22,650 nt of DNA. Origin: BPIH01 sp042408925 (lineage in GTDB: Bacteria; Chloroflexota; Limnocylindria; Limnocylindrales; CSP1-4). Numbering within the stretch: position 1 is the stretch's first letter; each line of letters starts with the position of its first letter. Below the pieces are notes generated by a model that saw only the letters and a list, made by a program, of their open reading frames with translations, was not told the DNA's origin and did no database searches. This document shows positions 1 to 5,721 of this stretch, in pieces. Made by a program: the position numbers and the translations under genes. The stretch is from the NCBI GenBank assembly GCA_042408925.1, contig JBHOQO010000094.1:1-22650 (forward strand), in the 5' to 3' direction.

Positions 1-245
1 CCGAAGGGGTCGTAGACGCCGGGGCCGAAAAGATACGGCTCGGTCTCGAGGAGTTCCCGCATCCGGACCGACGGATGGGTCCAGCGGGTCGCCGGAACGG
101 CGTAGCCGTCGGGGAGGAGGGGGGTCGCGACGAGGGGCGCCCGGCTCGGGCCGGCCGCCGGGGTCGGGCGGTGCGCCGGGGCGGGCCGTCCGGTCCGGGC
201 GTGGCCCGGGAAGGGGATGGTCTGGTGCGGGCGGTCGTCGGTCAT
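1..245 (-). CDS. Partial CDS, probable isocitrate lyase/PEP mutase family protein (N-terminus)
   Basis: The reading frame starts at ATG (245-243) behind a strong GAGGAG ribosome site and runs off the left edge; 81 codons are visible. The first ~58 residues are rich in Pro, Ala and Arg and look like a flexible extension. The last ~20 (MRELLETEPYLFGPGVYDPF, residues 62-81) resemble the opening of isocitrate lyase/PEP mutase-family enzymes, where a short helix is followed by a PGVYD/PGAYD strand of the TIM barrel. The catalytic KKCGH-type region would lie outside the window, so the family call rests on one short motif. It lies downstream of the small Cys-rich gene on the same strand, both divergent from the LysR regulator, which may control them. 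Confidence 0.5.
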   Translation of the reverse strand, partial: MTDDRPHQTIPFPGHARTGRPAPAHRPTPAAGPSRAPLVATPLLPDGYAVPATRWTHPSVRMRELLETEPYLFGPGVYDPF

Positions 246-324
246 GTCCTCCTCACCTCATGGCGCTGGGGGTTCGTGGCGTCCCGCGGCCGGCGGTTCT
301 TGCCGGGACGGTCGGCGGGTCGCG

Positions 325-519
325 CTACTCGTTCGGGTGGTCGCGGCCGCAGGCGTCGGGGCAGCGGCACTCGTCGGCGGCCCGATCCTGGATGACCGGC
401 CGGGGCTCGGGCTGGGCCGCCAGCGAATCGGCGATCTCGTCGATGGGGACGCCGATCATCCAGAGGTGACCGGGGGCGACGATCCGACGTTCGACGAGGG
501 TTCTGAGCCTGGCGTTCAT
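325..519 (-). CDS. Small Cys-rich hypothetical protein
   Basis: A 64-residue protein starts at ATG 519 behind a good ribosome site (GGGAGG, 7 nt spacing). I do not recognise a named family. The N-terminal half is hydrophobic/amphipathic with a GHLWMIGVPIDEIADSL stretch. The C-terminus ends in a compact cluster, C-R-C-P-D-A-C-G-R-D-H (residues about 51-61), which could bind a metal. It is the first gene on the minus strand from the divergent promoter shared with the LysR gene and is followed after 79 bp by the probable isocitrate-lyase-family gene, so the two are probably co-transcribed. The clear start signal and the non-random Cys/His cluster support a real gene; function unknown. Confidence 0.55.
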   Translation of the reverse strand: MNARLRTLVERRIVAPGHLWMIGVPIDEIADSLAAQPEPRPVIQDRAADECRCPDACGRDHPNE

Positions 520-608
520 CGCGCTACCTCCCTTCGATGGTGCTCATCCATTCGGCCGACCGGGGCGGCGCGCCTCGGCGGGGCTTCGATCCTGACATGG
601 GGCAAGGC

Positions 609-657
609 ATAAGTCCAATCGAATGATATGATGTGCGGCATCGACAGGACTTATACT
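609..657. promoter_or_regulatory. Divergent promoter region with perfect 8-bp inverted repeat (probable LysR-type operator)
   Basis: ATAAGTCC (609-616) and GGACTTAT (647-654) form a perfect inverted repeat with a 30-bp spacer, in an AT-richer island between the divergent small gene and the LysR gene. The right arm overlaps TATACT (652-657), a near-consensus -10 box for the LysR gene, suggesting autoregulation. LysR regulators commonly bind dyads between divergent genes, but which protein binds here is inferred. Confidence 0.5.
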
Positions 658-676
658 TCGGTGGCCCGCATTTGGG

Positions 677-1627
677 ATGGGAGAAGCGCGCGTGCTCCTC
701 GCTCAGGTCGAAGGCTTCCTCGAGATCGCCCGCCAGGGCAACCTCAGCCGCGCCGCGGAGGTCCTCCACGTCACGCAGCCGGCCCTCACGGCCCGGCTGG
801 CGGCGCTCGAGCGGGAGTTGGGCGAGCCGCTCTTCCGGCGAACGCACCGCGGGATGGAGCTCACGGACGCCGGGCGCGGCTTCCTGCCGTATGCCGAGCG
901 GGCGCTCGCGGCGCTCCGGGACGGTCGGGCGTTCGTCGCGGAGCTCCGCCGGGGAGCCGCGGGCGAGCTCGTCCTTGGGGCAGCCCCGGCGGTGAGCACG
1001 TACGTTTTGCCGGGTCTTCTGCAACGCTACGCGCGGCGCCACCCGTCGGTCCGGCTCGTCGTTCGAACGGGGCATTCGGAGGAGATCGTCGAGCTCGTCC
1101 TCCGCCACGAGGTCGCCGTCGGGCTGGTTCGGGAGATCCGGCACCCGCAGCTCGAAATCCGGCCGCTCTACGAGGACCGGCTCGTCCTCGTCGTCCCGCC
1201 GGACCATCCCTTCGCCGCGGAGCGGCAGATCGAGCTGGCCGAGATCGCCGAAACGCGGATGGTCCTCTTCGACCGGACCTCCAGCTACTACGAGCTGACC
1301 CACGCGCTGTTCCGCTCGGCGGGCGTGGCGCCGCGGAGCGTCATCGAGCTCGACAACATCGACGCTGCGAAGCAGATGGTCGGCCAGGGCCTCGGGGTCG
1401 CCCTGCTACCGGCGACGGCGGTGGCGGCAGAGCTGGCCGAGGGGCGGCTCGTCGGCGTGACCATTCGGGATGCGGTGCCGCCGCGGCGGCGGATCGTGGC
1501 GATCCGGCGGGCCGACGGGGGTCCGATGAGCCAGCCGGTGGCCGCGTTCTATGAGGTCCTCGGCGGGATCGGGGCGGTCCTCACGGCGGGCCGCCCGGTC
1601 GATCCGCGGCTCGAGCCGTCGGCGTGA
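677..1627 (+). CDS. LysR-family transcriptional regulator
   Basis: A 316-residue protein of normal LysR length. The N-terminal winged helix-turn-helix is clear at about residues 8-65 (FLEIARQGNLSRAAEVLHVT, then QPALTARLAALERELGEPLF). The effector-binding domain spans about 90-295, with the usual features GELVLGAAPAVSTYVLPGLL, EIVELVLRHEVAVGLVR and GLGVALLPATAV. ATG 677 gives a slightly long N-terminus; an in-frame GTG at 692 has a purine-rich GGGAG upstream and is a fair alternative. It is transcribed away from the small Cys-rich and isocitrate-lyase-like genes across an inverted repeat, the classic arrangement for a LysR protein controlling its divergent neighbours. The ligand cannot be told from sequence. 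Confidence 0.93.
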   Translation: MGEARVLLAQVEGFLEIARQGNLSRAAEVLHVTQPALTARLAALERELGEPLFRRTHRGMELTDAGRGFLPYAERALAALRDGRAFVAELRRGAAGELVLGAAPAVSTYVLPGLLQRYARRHPSVRLVVRTGHSEEIVELVLRHEVAVGLVREIRHPQLEIRPLYEDRLVLVVPPDHPFAAERQIELAEIAETRMVLFDRTSSYYELTHALFRSAGVAPRSVIELDNIDAAKQMVGQGLGVALLPATAVAAELAEGRLVGVTIRDAVPPRRRIVAIRRADGGPMSQPVAAFYEVLGGIGAVLTAGRPVDPRLEPSA

Positions 1628-1656
1628 CGGGCGGCGCGGGTCCGGTCGCGTGTCCG

Positions 1657-2041
1657 GGCGTGACGCCGTAGCTTGACATTTCGCGCCCGCGACCCGGTTG
1701 GGTGTCAGGCGTGACGCCGTAGCTTGACATTTGGACGCCCCGGGCCGCCACGCTCCCCGGCGTGACGCCGTAGCTTGACATTTCGCTCCCGCGACCCGGT
1801 TCCGTGTCAGGCGTGACGCCGTAGCTTGACATTTGGACGCCCTGGGCCGCCACGCTCGGCGGCGTGACGCCGTAGCTTGACGTTTCGCGCCCGCGGCCCG
1901 GTTGGGCGTCAGGCGTGACGCCGTAGCTTGACGTTTCGCCTCTGGGACCTGGCTGCGCCGCGAACTGTCCACTCAGGCCGTCACGGCGAGCCGTCCGGGG
2001 GCCAAGCGCCGCGAACTGTCCACTCAGGCCGTCACGGCGAG
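1657..2041. repeat. Eight-unit array of 25-bp repeats in exact 51-bp register; last two units inverted
   Basis: The unit GGCGTGACGCC + GTAGCTTGACATTT occurs at 1657, 1708, 1759, 1810, 1861 and 1912, each start exactly 51 bp from the previous. Units 5 and 6 have TTGACG for TTGACA. The 26-bp spacers alternate between two types (CGCGCCCGCGACCCGG.. and GGACGCCCCGGGCCGCC..), giving a 102-bp higher-order repeat. Two more units at 1963 and 2014 keep the 51-bp register but are inverted and diverged: their reverse complement, GCCGTGACGGCC + TGAGTGGACAGTT, matches the first unit at 17 of 25 positions. Those two are part of a 36-bp direct repeat (1955-1990, 2006-2041). GGCGTGACGCC is itself an odd palindrome. 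No gene fits across the region; it looks like a protein-binding array or multi-repeat mobile-element end. Confidence 0.85.
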
Positions 2042-2099
2042 AGCGAAGACGTCAGCCGCCCGGCGACCGCCTCCCCGCCCAGCCTTGGCCTCGCCGAGC

Positions 2100-2411
2100 C
2101 TACCACGGCCGTGGTCGTGCCCGCCGCTGCGGTTCGAAGCACCGGCCGTCGGCAGTCGGCCGGTCGGATGCTGGTGCAGCCTCGTGCAGTACCGGACTGA
2201 GCGCGTTGCCTCGCCGGCCGCGGGGCCCGAGCGCCGGAGCGATCGCACGGATCCAGCCGCGGAGGGAACGGCGCGGGACGTCGCCATGGCGCACCTGCCC
2301 GCCGGAGACGATGGTCCCGCGGAGACCGTGCTCGAGCGCGATCCGCCGGATCTCCGCTTCTCGTTCCTCGTGAAGGAGCCAGACCAGACATTCGTGGTCG
2401 TGGAGCGTCAT
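2100..2411 (-). CDS. Small hypothetical protein
   Basis: A 103-residue reading frame starts at ATG 2411 behind AGGAGGGG, an excellent ribosome site with 4-nt spacing. I do not recognise a family. The first ~30 residues (MTLHDHECLVWLLHEEREAE.. ) look like a charged amphipathic helix; the C-terminal half is Arg/Pro-rich and low in complexity, so the true protein may be decayed at its 3' end next to the repeat array. It is divergent from the WYL regulator, with that regulator's probable operator between them, and may be its target. No transmembrane segment or metal motif is seen. Support is mainly the start signal and plausible N-terminus. Confidence 0.45.
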   Translation of the reverse strand: MTLHDHECLVWLLHEEREAEIRRIALEHGLRGTIVSGGQVRHGDVPRRSLRGWIRAIAPALGPRGRRGNALSPVLHEAAPASDRPTADGRCFEPQRRARPRPW

Positions 2412-2519
2412 GCGTCCCCTCCTGACGGGCGATTGGACGAGGCGTTGGGCTCGACGCCGGGTGCTTCACCCTGGGTCGCCGGCGCCCTGTCGGCCAGCAC
2501 GCCCGTACCGTATCCCCAT

Positions 2520-2554
2520 TTCCTGACACAAACCGTCAGGAATGGCGGTACGAT
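2520..2554 (+). promoter_or_regulatory. Operator dyad and -10 box of the WYL regulator gene
   Basis: TTCCTGAC (2520-2527) and GTCAGGAA (2535-2542) form a perfect 8-bp inverted repeat with a 7-bp spacer. TACGAT (2549-2554) is a good -10 box placing transcription start at about 2561-2563, on the ATG at 2563. The dyad therefore sits in the -35 to -10 region, ideal for autorepression, and could also act on the divergent gene starting at 2411. Confidence 0.6.
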
Positions 2555-2562
2555 CCCCGATC

Positions 2563-3561
2563 ATGCGTGCGAGTCGCCTCGTCGCCCTCCTCCTCCACCT
2601 GCAGAACCGCGGCCGAATGACCGCCGCCGAGCTCGCGTCCGCCCTCGAGGTCTCGCCGCGAACGATCTACCGCGACCTGGAGGCGCTGAGCGCGGCGGGC
2701 GTGCCGATTTGGGCTGAACGCGGACCCGGCGGCGGCATTCAGCTCATCGAGGGCTACCGGACCCGGCTCACCGGGCTGACGGCCGAGGAAGCCGAGGCCG
2801 TCATGCTCGCCGGGCTCCCGGGTCCCGCCGCGGAGCTCGGCCTCGGGACCGTCCTCGCCGCCGCCGAGCTGAAGGTCCTCGCCGCCCTGCCCCCGGAGCT
2901 TCGCGGGCGCGCGGCTCGGATCCGGGCGCGGTTCCACCTCGACGCTCCGGGTTGGTTCCGATCCGGAACGACGCTCCCCCACCTGGCAACGATCGCCGAG
3001 GCCACCTGGGACGACCTGCGGCTTCGGATCCGCTACCGCCGCGGGGCGGAGATCGTCGAGCGGACGATCGAGCCCCTCGGGCTCGTCCTCAAGTCCGGGA
3101 TCTGGTACCTCGTCGCCCGCCGTGACGGCCTGTTTCGAACGTATCGTGTCTCCCGGATCGAGGCCGTCGAAGCGACCGCCGAGCGCTTCGAGCGGCCGCC
3201 GGACTTCGACCTCGCCGCCCACTGGGCGAAGACCACGGAGCAGATCGAGCGCGGGACCGACGGCCCGCGAGCCCCATACCCCGTCACCCTCCGGCTCGAT
3301 GACGGGACGATCGACGCGCTCGCCTCCATCGTCGGCGAGGATGCCGTCTGGGCAGCTGTGGCCGCCGGAGCGCCCGACAAGAACGGTCGGCGAACGCTCA
3401 CGATCGACCTCGAGAGTCCCGGGTGGGCACACGAGGTCGCCCTCCGCCTCGCCGGACGGGCCGAGGTGCTCGCCCCGGAGGAGCTGCGCCGTCGCATCGC
3501 CACCACGGGACGCCTCCTCCTCGAGCGCCATGCGTTACCGGTTGCCGAGGCGATCGATTGA
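2563..3561 (+). CDS. YafY-type HTH/WYL-domain transcriptional regulator
   Basis: 332 residues, usual length for this family. Residues 1-60 form an HTH_11 winged helix (MRASRLVALLLHLQ, then MTAAELASALEVSPRTIYRD LEAL), followed by a G-P-G-G-G-I wing. The WYL domain lies at about 135-215; the signature Trp-Tyr-Leu is at residues 181-183 (SGIWYLVARRDG) followed by TYRVSRI. A WCX-like C-terminal extension follows. WYL domains sense small ligands, including nucleic acids or nucleotides in some systems. I chose ATG 2563 over an upstream in-frame start at 2542 because the family begins MRA.RL and the upstream start lies inside the operator and before the -10 box. The mRNA is probably leaderless. Confidence 0.92.
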   Translation: MRASRLVALLLHLQNRGRMTAAELASALEVSPRTIYRDLEALSAAGVPIWAERGPGGGIQLIEGYRTRLTGLTAEEAEAVMLAGLPGPAAELGLGTVLAAAELKVLAALPPELRGRAARIRARFHLDAPGWFRSGTTLPHLATIAEATWDDLRLRIRYRRGAEIVERTIEPLGLVLKSGIWYLVARRDGLFRTYRVSRIEAVEATAERFERPPDFDLAAHWAKTTEQIERGTDGPRAPYPVTLRLDDGTIDALASIVGEDAVWAAVAAGAPDKNGRRTLTIDLESPGWAHEVALRLAGRAEVLAPEELRRRIATTGRLLLERHALPVAEAID

Positions 3562-3654
3562 GCCGCCCGCGCTCGCGGCGACGCCCTGGCATGCCTATGA
3601 GGGCGGGCGACGGTTCGGTCCATTCGACCCTCGTCGGTCGGCGGACGTGCGGAG

Positions 3655-3660
3655 TATCGT
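3655..3660 (+). promoter_or_regulatory. -10 box for AMMECR1-HPr transcript
   Basis: TATCGT lies 6 nt before the GTG at 3667, so transcription would begin on or next to the start codon. The same 6-nt spacing occurs before the SIS and saccharopine-dehydrogenase-like genes in this window. No convincing -35 was found. Confidence 0.4.
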
Positions 3661-3666
3661 TGGGCC

Positions 3667-4425
3667 GTGATGGAGGACCGCCCACTGGGAAGGACCGCCG
3701 CAGGGCCCGATCGCCGCAGCCCGACCGTCGCACCGTTCGCGCTGCGGCCGGAGACTCGGCACTGGCTCCTCGGGCTCGCCCGTGTCGCCGTCGGGGCCGC
3801 CGCCGAGGCGTACCGCGACGGCCGCCTCGACGACCTCGAGGCGCGCCTCGCCGCGTACCGTCCGCGTCACCGCCCGGGGACCGAGGGCGCGGAGCACGAC
3901 CATCCCGGCGCCGAACCGATCGGCGCGGACGTCACCGCCGAGCTCGAGGCCCCGGCGGCCGCCTTCGTCACCCTGACCGTCGACGGCGAACTCCGGGGCT
4001 GCATGGGCCGCCTCGATGCCGAACGGCCGCTCTGGGAGAACGTCCGCGACGCGGCGATCGCGGCCGCCATCGGCGATCCGCGGTTCCCGCCCGTCGAGCC
4101 GGAGGAGGTTCCGGGGGTCCGGATCGAGGTCTCGGTCCTGGGGCCAATGGTCGAGATCCCCGATCCCGGCGCCTTCAAGGCCGACCGCCACGGGGTCGTC
4201 GTCGAGGCCGCCGGTCGACGGGCCCTCCTCCTCCCGAAGGTCGCCAAGGAGCAGGGCTGGGACGAGGCGACAACCCTCGCGGCCGTCTGTCGCAAGGCGG
4301 GCCTGCCGCCCGACGCCTGGCGCCGGCCGGGAGCTCGCCTCTGGGTCTTCGAAGCGGAGGACTTCGGCGAGGCCGAGTGGGCGGCCGGGGGCGGCGCCGG
4401 CTCGTCACCCGGGGGCGCCCCGTGA
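3667..4425 (+). CDS. amrA: AMMECR1-domain protein (AmmeMemoRadiSam system protein A type)
   Basis: 252 residues. The AMMECR1 fold spans about 18-240: GELRGCMGRL (around residue 105-115) is the family's signature with the conserved Cys. It is followed by ENVRDAAIAAAIGDPRFPPV, then LLLPKVAKEQGWDEATTLAAVCRKAGLPPDAW near 190-225. In many prokaryotes AMMECR1 is found with Memo and a radical SAM protein; its biochemical role is not established, and neither partner is visible here. An insertion of acidic/Pro-rich residues at about 70-85 is longer than usual. GTG 3667 is preferred over ATG 3670 because of the 6-nt distance from TATCGT; the two differ by one residue. The stop overlaps the GTG start of the HPr gene (GTGA), so the two are translationally coupled. 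Confidence 0.9.
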   Translation: MMEDRPLGRTAAGPDRRSPTVAPFALRPETRHWLLGLARVAVGAAAEAYRDGRLDDLEARLAAYRPRHRPGTEGAEHDHPGAEPIGADVTAELEAPAAAFVTLTVDGELRGCMGRLDAERPLWENVRDAAIAAAIGDPRFPPVEPEEVPGVRIEVSVLGPMVEIPDPGAFKADRHGVVVEAAGRRALLLPKVAKEQGWDEATTLAAVCRKAGLPPDAWRRPGARLWVFEAEDFGEAEWAAGGGAGSSPGGAP

Positions 4426-4706
4426 CGGCCGCGCGGAACGCCGTCTTCCACGATCGCTACGGCCTCCATCCCCGGGCGGCGATGCGGATCAGCCAGACGG
4501 CCGCCCGCTACCAGGCGCGGATCACCCTCGAAGACCGGGCCGCCGGCAGGGCACCCGTGGACGCCCGGAGCATGCTCACCCTCGTTGGGGCGGGGATCCG
4601 GGCCGGGGACCGGGTCCGCATCGTCGCCGAGGGCGACGATGCGGAGGCGGCCGTCGAGGCGATCGCGGCACTCCTCGAAGGCGGGGTCTGCCACCCCGGC
4701 GGCTGA
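4422..4706 (+). CDS. HPr-family phosphocarrier protein
   Basis: 94 residues starting at GTG 4422, which overlaps the AMMECR1 stop by 4 bp. The active-site loop YGLHPRAA contains the phosphorylatable His (residue 16) and the conserved Arg (18). ARSMLTLVGAGI places a Ser at about residue 50, the position of the HPr kinase site (Ser46) in Firmicute HPr. The C-terminal helix EAAVEAIAALLEGG is typical. HPr normally passes phosphate from PEP via enzyme I to EIIA proteins or to DhaK-type kinases; no enzyme I or EII gene is present in the window. Coupling to an AMMECR1 gene is unusual and is discussed as a finding. Confidence 0.9.
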   Translation: MTAARNAVFHDRYGLHPRAAMRISQTAARYQARITLEDRAAGRAPVDARSMLTLVGAGIRAGDRVRIVAEGDDAEAAVEAIAALLEGGVCHPGG

Positions 4707-4749
4707 TCAGTCTTCGGCTCCAGGTCGGTCGGCGGCTCCAGGTCGGTCC

Positions 4750-5016
4750 TCAGCGGGCCGGTCGGCGTTCGTCCGAACCGCCGCCGACCCAGGCTCGGGC
4801 GAGCCGAAGCCCGAGTGGCCCCGGGTCGTCGACGACGAGCCCTCGCCGAAAGCCGCACCGGATCGCCGGCACCGTGCCGTCGAGCTCGGCCCCGCCGAAC
4901 CAGCTGCAGGCGAAGCAGCGTCGGGCGGCGAGCGCCCCGCGCTGCGGACAGGCGACCTCGCCGACCTCGATCGGGAGGCGGCGGAATTCGGCCGCACTCC
5001 ACTCCATCGTCGCCAT
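4750..5016 (-). CDS. Small four-cysteine (zinc-ribbon-like) hypothetical protein
   Basis: 88 residues from ATG 5016, preceded by GGAGGGAA (4-nt spacing), an excellent ribosome site; the same frame extends upstream but without such a signal. The N-terminus (MATMEWSAAEFRRLPIEVGE) is followed by VACPQRG, then CFAC and IRCGF. This C-x10-12-C-x2-C-x15-C spacing suggests a structural zinc site. The C-terminal ~30 residues are Gly/Arg-rich. Similar short CP.RG..C..C proteins are common as unnamed hypotheticals in GC-rich bacteria; no function can be assigned. It points toward the HPr gene (convergent), away from the riboswitch operon. Confidence 0.5.
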   Translation of the reverse strand: MATMEWSAAEFRRLPIEVGEVACPQRGALAARRCFACSWFGGAELDGTVPAIRCGFRRGLVVDDPGPLGLRLARAWVGGGSDERRPAR

Positions 5017-5236
5017 CGCGTTCCCTCCGGGTGATCGTGCCGTTCCCATCGCGGCCGACGATACGGAGCGCCCCGCGACGGCACCCCTGCCGAACGGCCC
5101 ATCCTTCGCCAGCGGTTCCGGGCTGCGGAACGCACGGCTCGCCGGTGCCCGGACGGCGACGACGCCAGGCCCGCCTCGGGCACGCACCCCTTCTCCTGTG
5201 CCCTACCCCAGCCGGCCCTCCGGAGGCGGTGCGCTC

Positions 5237-5361
5237 CGAACATCAAACCGGCCGCTGGCGCCGCGTCGGCGGCCCTCGTTCCCGTCATTTGGTGTTCGGT
5301 CCGCACCGAAGCGGCCGAACGGGCCGATCCCCCGACCCCTCTGCCCCGGGTTTGGTGTTCG
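5237..5361. repeat. Three short TTTGGTGTTCG-type repeats in a gene-free stretch
   Basis: TTTGGTGTTCG occurs at 5288-5298 and 5351-5361 (63 bp apart), and a one-base-different inverted copy, CGAACATCAAA, at 5237-5247. They lie in the ~430-bp gap between the small four-Cys gene and the riboswitch promoter, where I see no gene. A small CCCACC-AAC-GGTGGG hairpin lies at about 5412-5426. They may be element remnants or chance. Confidence 0.35.
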
Positions 5362-5451
5362 CTGCGCCCGGCGATGGGGACGGCCCGCTGCCGGAGCGCT
5401 CCGTGGCGGACCCCACCAACGGTGGGATGCCTGGGGCTCGGCCGGAATGAG

Positions 5452-5481
5452 TTGACGGCCGGCGTCACCGACCGGTAGGAT
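5452..5481 (+). promoter_or_regulatory. Promoter of the SAM-riboswitch operon
   Basis: TTGACG (5452-5457) and TAGGAT (5476-5481) are spaced by 18 bp and predict transcription start at about 5488, 13 nt before the riboswitch P1 helix. This is the best-matching sigma-70-type promoter in the window. Confidence 0.65.
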
Positions 5482-5500
5482 CGCGCTCACAACCGAAGAC

Positions 5501-5612
5501 CTTATCGAGAGTGGCGGAGGGACCGGCCCGATGAAGCCACGACAACCTACCGGCGCGCAGACCCTCGCCGGCAAGGTGCCAAGTCCGGGCAGGAGCATTC
5601 CTGCGAGATAAG
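5501..5612 (+). promoter_or_regulatory. SAM-I (S-box) riboswitch
   Basis: The conserved SAM-I core is complete and in order: P1 5' strand CTTATC (5501-5506), GAGAGTGGCGGAGGGA, GGCCCGATGAAGCC, GACAACC, a variable P3 hairpin (ACCGGCG..CGCCGG), AAGGTGCCAAGTCC, the P4 hairpin GCAGGAGCATTCCTGC, and the P1 3' strand GATAAG (5607-5612). SAM-I aptamers bind S-adenosylmethionine and usually shut off methionine-synthesis genes. An alternative pairing of AAGGGT (5610-5615), which includes the end of P1, with ACCCTT (5624-5629) in the terminator arm gives a simple antiterminator. High SAM would therefore terminate transcription. The downstream genes, not usual S-box targets as a pair, are thereby tied to methionine metabolism. 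Confidence 0.96.
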
Positions 5613-5621
5613 GGTGCATCG

Positions 5622-5654
5622 AGACCCTTCCTCGGCAGGAAGGGTCTTCTGTTT
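5622..5654 (+). terminator. Riboswitch-controlled intrinsic terminator
   Basis: AGACCCTTCCT (5622-5632) pairs perfectly with AGGAAGGGTCT (5637-5647) around a CGGC tetraloop, followed by TCTGTTT. This is the expression platform of the SAM-I riboswitch; its 5' arm competes with the AAGGGT antiterminator strand. Confidence 0.9.
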
Positions 5655-5721
5655 CGGTCGTCTCCGTCGCTCTCGGCCCAGGATCACCCCGTCCCCAACG
5701 TGCCGACCGAAGGAGCCGACG

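Noticed and set aside
1657..1936. CRISPR-like look (25-bp repeats, 26-bp spacers)
   Set aside because: Spacers are not unique: they alternate between two recurring sequences; there are no cas genes and the last units are inverted.
1406..1972. Long minus-strand frame with 17-residue repeats across the array
   Set aside because: A 51-bp period keeps several frames open by itself; the frame runs antisense into the LysR gene, has no ribosome site and ends in random composition.
5614..5721. Upstream in-frame start for the ThrC-like gene
   Set aside because: It lies in the riboswitch terminator; ATG 5722 has a clear AAGGAG.
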